Assembly: GCA_003542575.1 (NCBI GenBank)
Contig: DPKJ01000014.1
Span: 84,264-114,563 of the forward strand
Origin: Rikenellaceae bacterium
GTDB lineage: Bacteria; Bacteroidota; Bacteroidia; Bacteroidales; UBA932
DNA: 30,300 nt
Reading direction: 5' to 3'
Shown: positions 7,746 through 17,639 of the stretch, one piece after another
How the letters are laid out: each line of letters begins with the position of its first letter
Position numbering within the stretch: the stretch's first letter is position 1
Made by a program: the position numbers and the translations under genes
The notes under the pieces: generated by a model
Seen by the model: the letters and a program-made list of their open reading frames with translations, nothing else
What the model was told of the DNA's origin: nothing
Database searches by the model: none

Positions 7746-9350
7746 TTATTGTCCCTGGAATGTAAAGTCTAGTACTTTACCAAATCCTGAATATTTTTTT
7801 GCCTGAGCTGCGTTAAGATCTCCAGTTCCTGCAGTTCCGTGAGGTATAACATAAATCTGACCCTCAAACTCACCCTTTTGTGTAGCAATAACAACAGCTT
7901 TTGTATTGAGAGCCAGTGGAGCCTCATAAACGGGGCCGCTAGTTTCGTTAAAGTCTTTTCTGTTGAGGCGATATCTACCTTGTACAAAGAGTTTTGCCTT
8001 AGTAATTTGCTCACCTGCAGGAGCTGAATATTTCTCACTGTAAGAAACAATACCACCACCAAAAGTTACTGCGTAAATTTTTGTTGAAGTTGCAACATAC
8101 ATAATTGGGTCAAACATATTGAAAAATACAGATACTGCCGAGTTTAGAATTGAGGTAAGAGCAACAGGTAGTTCAACCTTAAGTTTAGGGGCCGAGGGTG
8201 TAAGATTCCAGTTAGCATCATAATATCCGAATGATATTGCATAAAGTTCGTAGTTACCTGTAACCTGATCCTTCAAAAGCATTGTCGGAGTAACACCGTC
8301 AACAGAGATATCACCTGCAACCATTCTCCTGTCGGGAACATTAGTAGGATTAAATACACCCTGATTGGTATATTCTCCTCCACTTGCAGGGGTTGTAAAT
8401 GTCATCGATATGTTATAAAACTTACCTGTAGTATTATTGTACCATAAAGCATACGGCCCCGAACCTGAAGAATTGTCTGCAACCATAACGGAGTTGTCTA
8501 CATAGTTCACCCCTGAAGCAGGCATCATAAACGATGTAATTCCCTGATTGTTACCAAATAGATAAGCAATATTGTTTGCTACAAGTATCCATGTTGCATT
8601 ATTGATAGTATAGAATGCCTGAGGATCAAAGCTTGCTGTTTTTGCAGGGAAAATCTGCTCGGCATCCTTATAAACCGAATAATTCTCACAATCGTACATT
8701 TTAATATCTTTATTGGCAAAAATGGTGGTAATAACATTCTTTGTCAGTATTGGATTGGGTTTATGCAAAGTGTAAGCTATACTCTTAATAAGGGAAGGAT
8801 GTGCAGAACCGGTAGATGTCTTCCAGATTTCATACTTAATATTTAGTCCTTTGTCATAAGATGTTGTAATTCCGTTATCCATGATAAGTGAAAGATCCGA
8901 AGTTGTTCCATTCCTGGTTTCGGCAACAACGATACCTTCTCGGAATGAGCTGCTTACGAAAACCGGCCAGCTTTTTTTATACTCTAATCCATGTTTATCA
9001 TCAATTGCGGTGAATATTAGAGTATAAGCTGCAGATACAATCGTGTTTTTGATTGTTGTATTTAATACTCTGTCTGTACCTAAAACAACCAGGTCTGTAG
9101 ATCCCGGAGTCTGATTAATCTCCCATTTGTATGAAACATCAGCCGGATTAACAGTTGACCCCATTTTAACGGTTGGTTGAAAGGTTATGTTTTCAAGATA
9201 TTCAACTCTCAATATTGATGACATATCAGGAGTTTCAATCACAATATCTTTGATTTTTGATGTGTCCAGGCCGGACTTATCGGTGTAACAGCCACTCAGG
9301 AGGAGTGCCACAAGCAATAAAGCTATTGAATTATATATTATTCTTTTCAT
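7746..9350 (-). CDS. PKD-like family surface lipoprotein
   Basis: A 534-residue lipoprotein: the N-terminus MKRIIYNSIALLLVALLLSG is followed by a lipobox cysteine (LSGC). The region after it (YLENITFQPTVK...VSYKWEINQTPGS...LIFTAIDDKHGLEYKKSW) has the shape of the PKD-like repeats found in these Bacteroidetes lipoproteins. The remainder, with aromatic-rich repeats such as ATWILVANNIAYLFG, could be a beta-propeller-like region. In many Bacteroidetes this family lies next to SusC, SusD, DUF4843 and zinc metalloprotease genes, as here. It probably sits on the outer membrane and binds substrate for the SusCD complex. Spacing to the neighbours is 19 and 12 bases. Its ligand cannot be read from the sequence. 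Confidence 0.8.
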   Translation of the reverse strand: MKRIIYNSIALLLVALLLSGCYTDKSGLDTSKIKDIVIETPDMSSILRVEYLENITFQPTVKMGSTVNPADVSYKWEINQTPGSTDLVVLGTDRVLNTTIKNTIVSAAYTLIFTAIDDKHGLEYKKSWPVFVSSSFREGIVVAETRNGTTSDLSLIMDNGITTSYDKGLNIKYEIWKTSTGSAHPSLIKSIAYTLHKPNPILTKNVITTIFANKDIKMYDCENYSVYKDAEQIFPAKTASFDPQAFYTINNATWILVANNIAYLFGNNQGITSFMMPASGVNYVDNSVMVADNSSGSGPYALWYNNTTGKFYNISMTFTTPASGGEYTNQGVFNPTNVPDRRMVAGDISVDGVTPTMLLKDQVTGNYELYAISFGYYDANWNLTPSAPKLKVELPVALTSILNSAVSVFFNMFDPIMYVATSTKIYAVTFGGGIVSYSEKYSAPAGEQITKAKLFVQGRYRLNRKDFNETSGPVYEAPLALNTKAVVIATQKGEFEGQIYVIPHGTAGTGDLNAAQAKKYSGFGKVLDFTFQGQ

Positions 9351-9369
9351 TGTTAACTTCTTTTAATGA

Positions 9370-10242
9370 TTAGGGAATATAAACAGCACCTGTTACACGT
9401 GGCTGTATCTCTTTACCGATAGCAAGGCCGGCGTTATGCAACAATCTTTGACCACCATTGGCTGCAGCATATGCATCAAGATATGTTTTTAGTTTTTGCG
9501 CATAAAGGTCTGTGTAATAGACTCCAAATATTGCACTTGTTCCTGTTCCCGGGTCAGCCAAACCACTAACATAAGTAGGCCAGTAGTTTACAGGCCAACC
9601 AAGGGCATCAAGAATTGCCTTGTGTGCATTAGGGCTGTAGTATGTGTTGGCAGTACTTGTTTTTGTAAGCGGGGTTAACACAATACAGTTGAATGTTCTA
9701 ATGTAGCTGGCTGAATTAGGAAACATAGGAAGCATGTTACTCCATGTAAGTACTCCCTTTTTATATTCATTGGAACCCACTTTTAAATCATCGGAATCTT
9801 TAAGAATGATTGCCACTTTTACAGAGGCATTATCCAGTGCAGCATCCCTTGAAAGTTCAAACCTGATTCTTCCATATTGTTTGCCGGCAGGAATAAGAGC
9901 ATCAACTATTTTGTACTGAGTTGGAATAGCTGTTGTTAATTCAGGATCTATATCAAAAGCAATCGCTCTGTCATACTTAAGAGAATCTCCTGAAACCCTT
10001 ACAGGAAAATCAACAATGTATTTATCTTGTGTTAGAGGTACATTCAGAAATGATTCGTTTACATAGTAAACCTTATCAGCAGAGTTGTATCCTTTGTAGG
10101 TCGCAGCATCTCCGGCACCGGGAAACAATACCCCGCCATCGTTTATATCAAAGACCATAATGTCGTCCTTTTGGCATGCTGCAACAGATAGGACGATCGA
10201 AACCAGAAGCAGATATTTTATTATATTTTTCATAATTCTCAT
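9370..10242 (-). CDS. DUF4843 lipoprotein
   Basis: A 290-residue lipoprotein with lipobox VAAC near residue 23. The segments FPVRVSGDSLKYDRAIAFDIDPE, IPAGKQYGRIRFELSRDAALD and VKVAIILKDSDDLKVGSNEY are typical of DUF4843, a Bacteroidetes-only domain of beta-sandwich character found beside SusD. The C-terminal third (residues 190-290) is predicted to hold a second, mixed segment. The gene starts six bases after the SusD stop codon, so the two are probably co-translated. Its role is inferred as an accessory surface protein of the SusCD complex. An alternative start three codons downstream is equally possible. Confidence 0.8.
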   Translation of the reverse strand: MRIMKNIIKYLLLVSIVLSVAACQKDDIMVFDINDGGVLFPGAGDAATYKGYNSADKVYYVNESFLNVPLTQDKYIVDFPVRVSGDSLKYDRAIAFDIDPELTTAIPTQYKIVDALIPAGKQYGRIRFELSRDAALDNASVKVAIILKDSDDLKVGSNEYKKGVLTWSNMLPMFPNSASYIRTFNCIVLTPLTKTSTANTYYSPNAHKAILDALGWPVNYWPTYVSGLADPGTGTSAIFGVYYTDLYAQKLKTYLDAYAAANGGQRLLHNAGLAIGKEIQPRVTGAVYIP

Positions 10243-10248
10243 ATTTAA

Positions 10249-11742
10249 TTACTGTTTTCTACCCATTTGTAGCTCTGTCGAAGGATAAGGCAGCATATAA
10301 ATTGCATCAGATGCAACTTGATTGTAGCCCGGAATGTTCTCTTTGCCAAGACGTTTGTAAAGGAAGAACATTGCACCTTCGCAATAAAACTCCTTCGTAT
10401 ACTCTTTAATTATCTCATCCATTATAACGGATGTGCTTACATCTGTCAGATCTGTAGTAATACCTCTTTTTTGCCTTACACTATTCAGCAGCGCCAGAGC
10501 ACCGGTTGCATCCGGGCTTGTCTTTTTAATCATACACTCAGATGCGATATAGTATGCCTCAGGTATTCTTATTAAAGGAATGTAATTCTTTGTAATCTTG
10601 TCATTGCTGACTCCGTAGAATTTGAGAGGAGTATAAGCATTTTTGCCTGCAGTTGTAACAGAATTCTGAATGAACTGTTTTGAGAACCTATAGTCTGTAC
10701 TTCCAGCTCCTTCGGCCTCATAAATCTCCATCATTCTGTCATTTGACACATACTGAGCCTTAATATCACCGGCAGCAATAATCTCAAGTTTAAAGAAGTC
10801 TGCTGTTCTGCTAATAAGGTTTTGAGTATTAAGTGACATCAAATGCTCCGATTTCATTATCACATCATTAGTAACGCTTGTGCTTGTTGCCCAATTAACA
10901 ACTGCATTTGTTTCAGCCTCTGCAATTACCTTATTCGCAAGCGTCAGCGCATTGGCAATACTCTGCTGGCTTCCCTCCCACAAATAGACTCTTGCAAGCA
11001 GCAGACTTGTAGCATAGTAATTAAACCTTTGCTGACGATTGTTAAAAAAACCATCGATGTTTACCTCATTGTAAAATGAAGCAGGTTGTTTTTTGGTTAC
11101 AGGATCAATCTCGAGATGTTGTAAAGCAACATTGAGGTCTTCAACCATAAGATCGATTGTCTGCTTGTATGTTAGTTGTGGAGTCATCTCTTTACTGAGA
11201 GTAGTAACATAAGGAATTGCAAACTTAGAGGCAAGATCGTTTCTGCCGTTAAGATTTCCAAGTCCGTACAATCTCATCAGATCAAAATGCATGAATGCTC
11301 TGATTGCAAGCAATTCGCCTTTAATAATGCGATAGTTAATCTTGTCAAGCAAGTTACTGTTTATCTCAATGTATTTTAGAGCATTGTTAACATTTGCAAT
11401 TACATTGTAAGATTTTGCCCATACGCCGTTAATATATGTAAGGGCATTGGATGAAGTGTAATTGTAATGAGAGATATTGTAGTCATTGCTTGAGGAGGCC
11501 TGAAGGGGCACAAACTGCCCGGCCATAAGTTCAATGGTTGACCAGCTTAAAGCTCTTCCATAGAGCAATTCATCTGTCATTCCTATGTAGCAACCGATAA
11601 GAGCTTGTTGAAAACCCTCAACAGAGCTGAATTGTGCCTCCTCCCGGATTTGCGAAGGGGGTGTAACATCGAGCCAATCGCTGCAAGAGCTTAAAAGAAG
11701 GCCGACCGATATTATAAATACTTTTATGATATTATTTTTCAT
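10249..11742 (-). CDS. SusD/RagB-family nutrient-binding lipoprotein
   Basis: A 497-residue lipoprotein with lipobox LLSSC and the canonical SusD opening SDWLDVTPPSQIREEAQFSS. The N-terminal helical repeat part carries FQQALIGCYIGM, AIRAFMHFDLMRLYG and PASFYNEVNIDGFF, and the C-terminus has RIPEAYYIASE and ALALLNSVRQKRG, which are hallmark SusD/RagB blocks. The length is in the family's normal range. SusD proteins form a lid on the SusC channel at the outer membrane and deliver ligand to it. The gene is 10 bases downstream of SusC. Given the downstream metalloproteases and no carbohydrate enzymes, the ligand is more likely a peptide than a glycan, closer to RagB than to SusD in role. That is inference. 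Confidence 0.95.
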   Translation of the reverse strand: MKNNIIKVFIISVGLLLSSCSDWLDVTPPSQIREEAQFSSVEGFQQALIGCYIGMTDELLYGRALSWSTIELMAGQFVPLQASSSNDYNISHYNYTSSNALTYINGVWAKSYNVIANVNNALKYIEINSNLLDKINYRIIKGELLAIRAFMHFDLMRLYGLGNLNGRNDLASKFAIPYVTTLSKEMTPQLTYKQTIDLMVEDLNVALQHLEIDPVTKKQPASFYNEVNIDGFFNNRQQRFNYYATSLLLARVYLWEGSQQSIANALTLANKVIAEAETNAVVNWATSTSVTNDVIMKSEHLMSLNTQNLISRTADFFKLEIIAAGDIKAQYVSNDRMMEIYEAEGAGSTDYRFSKQFIQNSVTTAGKNAYTPLKFYGVSNDKITKNYIPLIRIPEAYYIASECMIKKTSPDATGALALLNSVRQKRGITTDLTDVSTSVIMDEIIKEYTKEFYCEGAMFFLYKRLGKENIPGYNQVASDAIYMLPYPSTELQMGRKQ

Positions 11743-11752
11743 AGCAATCTAA

Positions 11753-14700
11753 TTAAAAGGTTATAGATAATGCACAAGATACTGTTCTTGCAAAAGGATA
11801 GTTCAAACCTCTCTCAATGTCAATTGATGATATTGTAAGAATGTCGTTCATATATAGGGAGAATCTCATTCTCTGAATTCTCCAGCTATCAGTTACAAAT
11901 TTTGGAATATCATAGTAAACTGTTGCTGTACCCCATGTAAGTTCATTTCTGTTCTGCACAAACCTGCTTGTTGCTCTTGTCATCTCCTGATAAGAACTCT
12001 GATCTCCTTCATACTGGAATCTGCCAAGCTTTTTGAACATTGCATTTTGCCCGGGTGTTTGCCATCTTCCCGAAAGAACTCTTTTATCTACGTTATTGTT
12101 AATGTCAATGTTTTCAACCCTGTCAACCAATGTTTGATTATACATCTGGCCCCCAAACAGATATCTAAAGGTTGTGCTGAAACCGAAACCTTTATATTCG
12201 GCAGTTATTCCAAAATGACCTCTTGCCGTAGGCCTGGTGTCTCCAACAACCTCCAGATCCAATGGGTCATAAACATAAGTTCTGGTTCCATCCTTCTTTA
12301 GGTAAATCTCCTGACCGTTCATAGGATCAATACCCAGAGAGCGAACTGCCCAGATAGAACTCATTGACATACCATCTTTATACATTATCACAGGTCTGTT
12401 GTTTCCCTTATCTGCCGCCTCTTTCTCCTGAAGCTCATTAAAGGTTTTCATACTCTCTGAAAGACTTACGATTTCGTTTTTATTTGAAGAAATTGATCCA
12501 TAAATATTAACGAAGCCTGTCTCTTTCTGCCAAAGATTATAGTTGGCTGTTACCTCATAACCCCTGTTTCTCACAAGACCCAGATTGTCTCTAACCATAT
12601 TGAAACCTGTAGAAGGAGACACTGAAACATTGGTCACCATATTTTCGGTGTAGCTGTCATAGTAGTCCATTCTAAGATATAACCCTGCAATAGAAGCATC
12701 CAGTCCTACATTGTAGTCTTTTTTCTGCTCCCATTTAAGTTCAGGATTAGGAAGATTTGAAAGGTAAGAGCCGGTAAAACCATCATAGTTGTAATCGATG
12801 TAGTATTTATAGGTTCCTACAGCATAACTAGTATTGAAGTTCTGATTACCTGTTACACCAACCGAACCTCTTAGTTTAAGCTGATTAACATAATCAGGGA
12901 GATTTAAAAACTTCTCATGGTGTAAATTCCAACCAATGCCAACACTCCAGCCCGGTGCCCATCTGTTATCTTTTCCGTAAAGCGATGAGGCACTTATGCG
13001 GTATGTTGCATCAACCAGATATTTATTATCGTACGAGTAGTTTGCGGTTGATAGAAAACTGAGCTCTCTGTTAAGAGATGACAAACCAATTGGTCTAGTT
13101 CCCTCAGCATACTGACGTGCAAATGTAATATCTGCTGCCTGATTGTTAGGGAAACCCTCAGCAATATTAACATACGCAGCATACATACTTTCAGAAGCAA
13201 ATGCACCGATGTTAGCCGAGATAAAGTGTTTGTCATAATTTCTTGTATAAGAGGCGTTAACGTCTCCTGAAAAGCTGCTGCTTTTACCATTGTCAAGTCT
13301 GTATGAACCACGTCTCATCTTAAGATCTTCGTAGGACATATAAGTACTTGTAGAGTATTTGGAATGGTTTGCAGGAAGGAATTCATCAGCGCTGCTTCTC
13401 TTTGCAGAGATACCAAGACGACCCGCAACCTTAATATGTTGTGTTGGTCTGAACTCCACATAGAAGTTATTAAGAAAATCAAGGTAGCTCGAAGTGTTCA
13501 TTGTACCGATAGTTGCATCGTACATTGGATTCGGAGTGAACGTAGAGGGTTCTGCCCAACGAAGCAGCAAACCAGTTTCAGGATCATTACTTCTCCAATA
13601 AGGATTCATCTTGGCATATACACCAAATTCACCCCACGGGCTCTCCTGACCGGTGTTACTTACTGCTGTCATAACATTCCTGAATAGAATGTTTTTATAT
13701 CTGTAAGAGAGATTGACGCTTCCGGAAATGTTCCTTCTGTATGAATCTTTCATTACACCGTTTATTGTGTTGTAAGTAAAGTCTGCAATTCCCTTGAGAC
13801 TCTTGCTGTCACCCAATTCGATGTTCATATTGTGTTTTGAGCCAACACCTACTCTTAGTGGTTTTGCAAGCCAGTATGTATCAAGGCCCTCTTCAATGAG
13901 TTTTTTCCTGTCGTTGTATAGTTTGTCCAACTTAAGTTGATTCTCAATATTGTTAGGTGAGCGGTAAACACCCTCCATTCTCTCAACCTCAAGTTTCTCC
14001 GCTGCATTGGCCAGATTGTAACTGGTCAGATCCGGCATAGAGATATCCATGCTACCGGTATAGGTAACCCTCTGCTGTCCGCCAAGAAGTTTTTTAGTCT
14101 CAATAACTACAACTCCATTAGCAGCTTTTGATCCATACAGAGCCTTTGCAGAAGCATCCTTAAGAATTGTTACACTCTCGATTCTGTTCATATCCATGTC
14201 CATTATTCTTTCAATGCTGGTTTCAAAACCATCAAGAATAAAGAGAGGAGTATTTGGGATGTTGCCATAATTACCTTTAAGAGAAATGCCTATAGAGCTC
14301 TCTTCAGGAAAACTTGATGTTCCCCTTATCTCCATACCCGGCAGAGCATTTGGATTTGATCCACTTAAAAGATTATCCATAATATAAATAGATGGATCAA
14401 TGTTTTTAAGCGACTCAAAAACGTTTTTATTCCCGGCTCTTATGAGCTCCTTTGATGAAATAGATGATGCCGCTCCGGTATAGCTCTCTAACCTCTTGTC
14501 AATTATACCTGTAACTATAACCTCATTAAGATTTACCGAACTCTCTTCCATCACAACACTGTAATAAGTTCTTGTATCCAGTCTAAGAGTTAAATCTCTC
14601 ATACCTATCATCATAAAGGTGACAATATTGTAGTCTATCAACGGAATTTCAAGGGCAAACTCACCATTTTCATCGGTGTATGTTCCCTTCTTGGTTCCCG

Positions 14701-15103
14701 GTACAATAATTCCAACTCCCGGTATTGGCATTTTGCCTTTGTCCATAACAATACCGGTAATTTTTTTAACCGTTGAAGATGGTTTTTGCTTAATAACAAT
14801 TTGATTACCTGTAATTTCATAGGTAAGATCTGTTTTTGCAAAAACAGAGTTTAAAACATCTCTGAGGAACTGATCCTTTGCCTCGACAGTCACGGGAGAT
14901 GCATTCTCTACCTGTGAGTCTTTGTAAAAGAATTTATATGTACTCTTGTTTTCAATTTCTTTAAAAAACTGAGTAAGCGAAACCTCTTTAAGGCTTAATG
15001 TAATCTTATCTTGCTGGGGAGCCCCATAGAGCTTCCCGGAAAGAAGAAGGAGACATAAGAGCGGCAATGCAGTCAACTGCCGCAAAGTGAGTAGTTTGTT
15101 CAT
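11753..15103 (-). CDS. SusC/RagA-family TonB-dependent transporter with STN domain
   Basis: A 1116-residue outer-membrane transporter. Order of parts: signal peptide (1-28); secretin/TonB N-terminal short domain, STN (32-105, LSLKEVSLTQFFKEIENKS); carboxypeptidase-regulatory-like domain (112-200, ITGIVMDKGKMPIPGVGI); plug with the SusC signature around LDGF...IESVTILKDASAKALYGS...ANGVVVIETKK; then a 22-strand barrel ending in aromatic SCALSITF. The STN domain is the part that contacts FecR-type anti-sigma factors, so substrate binding can be signalled across the envelope to the ECF sigma factor encoded just upstream. A 59-base gap separates it from the anti-sigma gene and must hold any separate promoter; I see no clear one. 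Confidence 0.95.
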   Translation of the reverse strand: MNKLLTLRQLTALPLLCLLLLSGKLYGAPQQDKITLSLKEVSLTQFFKEIENKSTYKFFYKDSQVENASPVTVEAKDQFLRDVLNSVFAKTDLTYEITGNQIVIKQKPSSTVKKITGIVMDKGKMPIPGVGIIVPGTKKGTYTDENGEFALEIPLIDYNIVTFMMIGMRDLTLRLDTRTYYSVVMEESSVNLNEVIVTGIIDKRLESYTGAASSISSKELIRAGNKNVFESLKNIDPSIYIMDNLLSGSNPNALPGMEIRGTSSFPEESSIGISLKGNYGNIPNTPLFILDGFETSIERIMDMDMNRIESVTILKDASAKALYGSKAANGVVVIETKKLLGGQQRVTYTGSMDISMPDLTSYNLANAAEKLEVERMEGVYRSPNNIENQLKLDKLYNDRKKLIEEGLDTYWLAKPLRVGVGSKHNMNIELGDSKSLKGIADFTYNTINGVMKDSYRRNISGSVNLSYRYKNILFRNVMTAVSNTGQESPWGEFGVYAKMNPYWRSNDPETGLLLRWAEPSTFTPNPMYDATIGTMNTSSYLDFLNNFYVEFRPTQHIKVAGRLGISAKRSSADEFLPANHSKYSTSTYMSYEDLKMRRGSYRLDNGKSSSFSGDVNASYTRNYDKHFISANIGAFASESMYAAYVNIAEGFPNNQAADITFARQYAEGTRPIGLSSLNRELSFLSTANYSYDNKYLVDATYRISASSLYGKDNRWAPGWSVGIGWNLHHEKFLNLPDYVNQLKLRGSVGVTGNQNFNTSYAVGTYKYYIDYNYDGFTGSYLSNLPNPELKWEQKKDYNVGLDASIAGLYLRMDYYDSYTENMVTNVSVSPSTGFNMVRDNLGLVRNRGYEVTANYNLWQKETGFVNIYGSISSNKNEIVSLSESMKTFNELQEKEAADKGNNRPVIMYKDGMSMSSIWAVRSLGIDPMNGQEIYLKKDGTRTYVYDPLDLEVVGDTRPTARGHFGITAEYKGFGFSTTFRYLFGGQMYNQTLVDRVENIDINNNVDKRVLSGRWQTPGQNAMFKKLGRFQYEGDQSSYQEMTRATSRFVQNRNELTWGTATVYYDIPKFVTDSWRIQRMRFSLYMNDILTISSIDIERGLNYPFARTVSCALSITF

Positions 15104-15162
15104 AGTTTGATTGTTTAGCTATAAGTTTTTAGTTTATGAGGTTAATTAAATTTTCTATTCAG

Positions 15163-16311
15163 TCACAAGTCTTCAAGAACTAACTTGCCATCTTCAATTT
15201 TATATATAATTCCGGCGCTTATTGAAATTGCCTTAATCGCAGCTTCAATATCTTCACGATCAAATCTGCCGTTGAATCTTTCAGTTTTGGAAACATTAGA
15301 TTTGTTAACAATCCTAACACCATACCATGAAGAGAGACTCTCAATCAGCTCTCCAAATGTCTGGCCATGAACTACAAGAACTCCATCTTTCCACATTGTC
15401 ATCATTCGTGAGTCAACGCTTTTTACGGTAAGTTCTTTAGATGACCTGTGCAGGCTTATTTGTTCGTCAGGAAAGATAATCTGACTTTTACCTTGTGCGT
15501 TAACTTTTACTGACCCCTCAACCAGAATAACAGATGAGCTTATACCTGTATTTCTGGACTCAACATCAAAAGAGGTTCCCAACACCTCGATATTCATGTC
15601 CGATGTGTTAACAATAAATGGAACTTTTGATTTTTTTACTTCAAAATATGCCCTACCCACAAGTGTCACCTCTCTTTTGTCATCATCAAATCTTGATGGA
15701 TATCTCAAATAGGAGTTTGAGGTTAGATATACCCTTGTGCCATCTGAAAGTAACATTGCAACTCTTTCTCCGGAGGGAGTTGTTATCGAGTTAAATACCT
15801 TAGGAGATGCTATCTGGGTCTCTTCGGGTTGAGACGAAACTATCTCTTCCAGATTGGTAAGAGACTTTTCTGCACTCTTTAAACTTTTAATTAATTGTCC
15901 ATCGTTTAATTCAACCTTTACTGAGTCTGTCGAATAACTCAGTTGATTGAAATCAACTACTTTGATGGAGTTAAAATTATTATCAAAAAGCAATTGGGAT
16001 AATCCAAAAATCAACACCAGAGAGGCCGCTGCAGTAAATGAAAATGTCACTGCTCGTCTTACTTTTGCTCTAAGCTTAGATCTCCTTATGTATGATACGA
16101 AACGGTCAGAATTGTGAGATCCTGAAAACTCTTTTTTGTATGAAATATCCTCAGAAACGTTCCACATCTCTTTGAACTTTTCGAAATATGCCTCGTTCCT
16201 ATAGTCTTTAATCCACTCAGAAAATTCAATAATCTCCTCAGTGGTAGCACTGTTGTTTAAAATTTTTGCCAGAAGTATGTCTGATTCCGGAGTGTTGATC
16301 TCTTGCGCCAT
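15163..16311 (-). CDS. FecR-family anti-sigma factor
   Basis: A 382-residue inner-membrane protein. The cytoplasmic N-terminal part (1-85) carries the anti-sigma region with EIIEFSEWIKDYRNEAYFEKFKEMW. One membrane helix spans about 88-108 (VTFSFTAAASLVLIFGLSQL). The periplasmic FecR domain (about 175-280) has TTPSGERVAMLLSDGTRVYL and GRAYFEVKKSKVPFIVNT, and the C-terminal DUF4974-like part (310-380) reads FGELIESLSSWYGVRI. It should hold the ECF sigma factor inactive until the STN domain of the neighbouring SusC protein signals. A 44-base gap separates it from the sigma gene. The linker between membrane helix and FecR domain is longer than usual and rich in acidic and Ser residues. Confidence 0.95.
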   Translation of the reverse strand: MAQEINTPESDILLAKILNNSATTEEIIEFSEWIKDYRNEAYFEKFKEMWNVSEDISYKKEFSGSHNSDRFVSYIRRSKLRAKVRRAVTFSFTAAASLVLIFGLSQLLFDNNFNSIKVVDFNQLSYSTDSVKVELNDGQLIKSLKSAEKSLTNLEEIVSSQPEETQIASPKVFNSITTPSGERVAMLLSDGTRVYLTSNSYLRYPSRFDDDKREVTLVGRAYFEVKKSKVPFIVNTSDMNIEVLGTSFDVESRNTGISSSVILVEGSVKVNAQGKSQIIFPDEQISLHRSSKELTVKSVDSRMMTMWKDGVLVVHGQTFGELIESLSSWYGVRIVNKSNVSKTERFNGRFDREDIEAAIKAISISAGIIYKIEDGKLVLEDL

Positions 16312-16355
16312 AATTAAGTGTTCTAATGTTATGACGCAAATTACTCAAAAGACCC

Positions 16356-16931
16356 CTAAGGAAGAATTAAAATTAATAGCCAGTCAAGATTTTTTCTTAG
16401 CCTTTTCAATGCGATTGACATTTGAGATTCTACGGTTTTAACAGAGATCTTTAACTCATCTGCCACATTATGATATGTCTGTCCGTTAATTTTACACTTA
16501 ATGAAGATCTCCTTACAGCGGTCGGGAAGTTCATTAATCGCAGAAATAATAATTTTCCTGCTTTCGGAGTCAATAAGCTTAAGTTCGGCGTGAGGGTTTT
16601 GGACAATTCTGTTAAAATATAAATCGCCAAGCCCAAGATCGACATATTTTGCGTATTGCTTCTTTTTTCGCAACAGAGAAATACTGTTGTTGTAAACAGA
16701 TTTGTACAGGTAAGATTTAAGAGATTCGTTGATTTCGATACTTTTTCGGTTATCCCAGATTTTACAGAATGTAATATGAACAATCTCCTTTGCATCGTTA
16801 TTGTCGTTCAGAATTCTGTATGCATACGAACAGAGATCAAGATTAAACTGGTTGAACAACTGGGTAAAAGACTCCTCACTGCCACTCTTAAGAGAGGCAA
16901 GAAAATCTTTACTATTGATGTTCTGCAACAC
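16356..16931 (-). CDS. ECF RNA polymerase sigma factor
   Basis: A 191-residue ECF sigma factor of the Bacteroidetes FecI-like group. Region 2 is seen as FNQFNLDLCSYAYRILNDNN followed by AKEIVHITFCKIWDNR, and region 4 as LPDRCKEIFIKCKINGQTYH with NVADELKISVKTVESQMSIA. There is no extra C-terminal domain. It is the first gene of the operon and is followed by its anti-sigma factor, the usual order for a SusCD locus controlled by its own sigma factor. It likely recognises a promoter upstream of itself or of the SusC gene. It is divergent from adenylate kinase across a 107-base gap. Confidence 0.95.
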   Translation of the reverse strand: MLQNINSKDFLASLKSGSEESFTQLFNQFNLDLCSYAYRILNDNNDAKEIVHITFCKIWDNRKSIEINESLKSYLYKSVYNNSISLLRKKKQYAKYVDLGLGDLYFNRIVQNPHAELKLIDSESRKIIISAINELPDRCKEIFIKCKINGQTYHNVADELKISVKTVESQMSIALKRLRKNLDWLLILILP

Positions 16932-17038
16932 GTTTGACCTGCTTATTTACACTTTCGACAAAATCACTAAGATGCAATTGTAACAATAATTTTTGAATTT
17001 TTTCCTATATTTAGAAGGTCTTTCTCATAATTAACAAC

Positions 17039-17611
17039 ATGAAAAACTTTATAATCTTTGGCCCTCCGGGTGCAGGCAAAGGCAGTCAGTGCGTAATCCT
17101 GTCAAAAAAGTACAATTTCAAACACATCTCAACCGGAGACATACTCAGGGAAGAGGTAAAGAGAGAGAGCGAACTGGGGTTAAAGGTTAAAAGTCTGATG
17201 GACAAAGGAGAGCTTGTGAGCGACACTTTAATAATTAAAATAATTGAAGGAGTACTTGTGAATTCAGACGATGTTGCCGGGTTTTTGTATGATGGATTTC
17301 CACGCACAGTCAAACAATCCCGAGCGCTGGAGGAGTTGCTAAAAAAGTTGGGGCAGAAGATCGATGCAGTAATTTCGCTTCACGCCGACGAGGATGTAAT
17401 CATTAAAAGAATACAGGGCAGAGCTGCTATAGAGGGTCGTGAGGATGATGCCCGTACAGATGTAGTGAAAAAGAGACTTGAGGTGTACCGGGAACAGACC
17501 CATCCGTTAATTGAGATTTACAAAAAGAAGGGCATTTACCACCCGATAAACGGCAACTTAACAATTGAACAAAACTTCGCTGAGATTTGCAAATTCATTG
17601 ACCAACAATAG
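17039..17611 (+). CDS. adk: adenylate kinase
   Basis: A 190-residue adenylate kinase: ATP + AMP to 2 ADP in the cytosol. Visible motifs are the P-loop GPPGAGKGSQ (residues 8-17), the AMP-binding ISTGDILREEV, the DGFPRT signature (83-88), and a short lid GRAAIEGREDDARTDVVKKR. The lid is of the short, zinc-free type. The starting methionine lies directly at the P-loop strand (MKNFIIFG), as expected. An AT-rich 107-base gap with a TATATTTA box at 17006-17013 separates it from the divergent sigma gene. The gene is not beside the translation or nucleotide genes that often accompany adk, so it might be a second copy, which the window cannot show. Confidence 0.95.
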   Translation: MKNFIIFGPPGAGKGSQCVILSKKYNFKHISTGDILREEVKRESELGLKVKSLMDKGELVSDTLIIKIIEGVLVNSDDVAGFLYDGFPRTVKQSRALEELLKKLGQKIDAVISLHADEDVIIKRIQGRAAIEGREDDARTDVVKKRLEVYREQTHPLIEIYKKKGIYHPINGNLTIEQNFAEICKFIDQQ

Positions 17612-17639
17612 ATTGGTCATACAATATTAGATTGGTCAT
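17599..17639. repeat. 12-bp direct repeat and small hairpin between convergent genes
   Basis: TAGATTGGTCAT occurs twice (17609-17620 and 17628-17639). TGACCAA at 17599-17605, inside the end of the adenylate kinase gene, can pair with TTGGTCA in either copy. The site covers the adk stop codon and the CYTH stop. It could act as a weak terminator for either gene; no T-run follows. Confidence 0.4.

Noticed and set aside
17599..17639. The 12-bp direct repeat as a mobile-element attachment site
   Set aside because: No integrase, transposase or tRNA is nearby, and both copies lie 19 bases apart between two normal genes.
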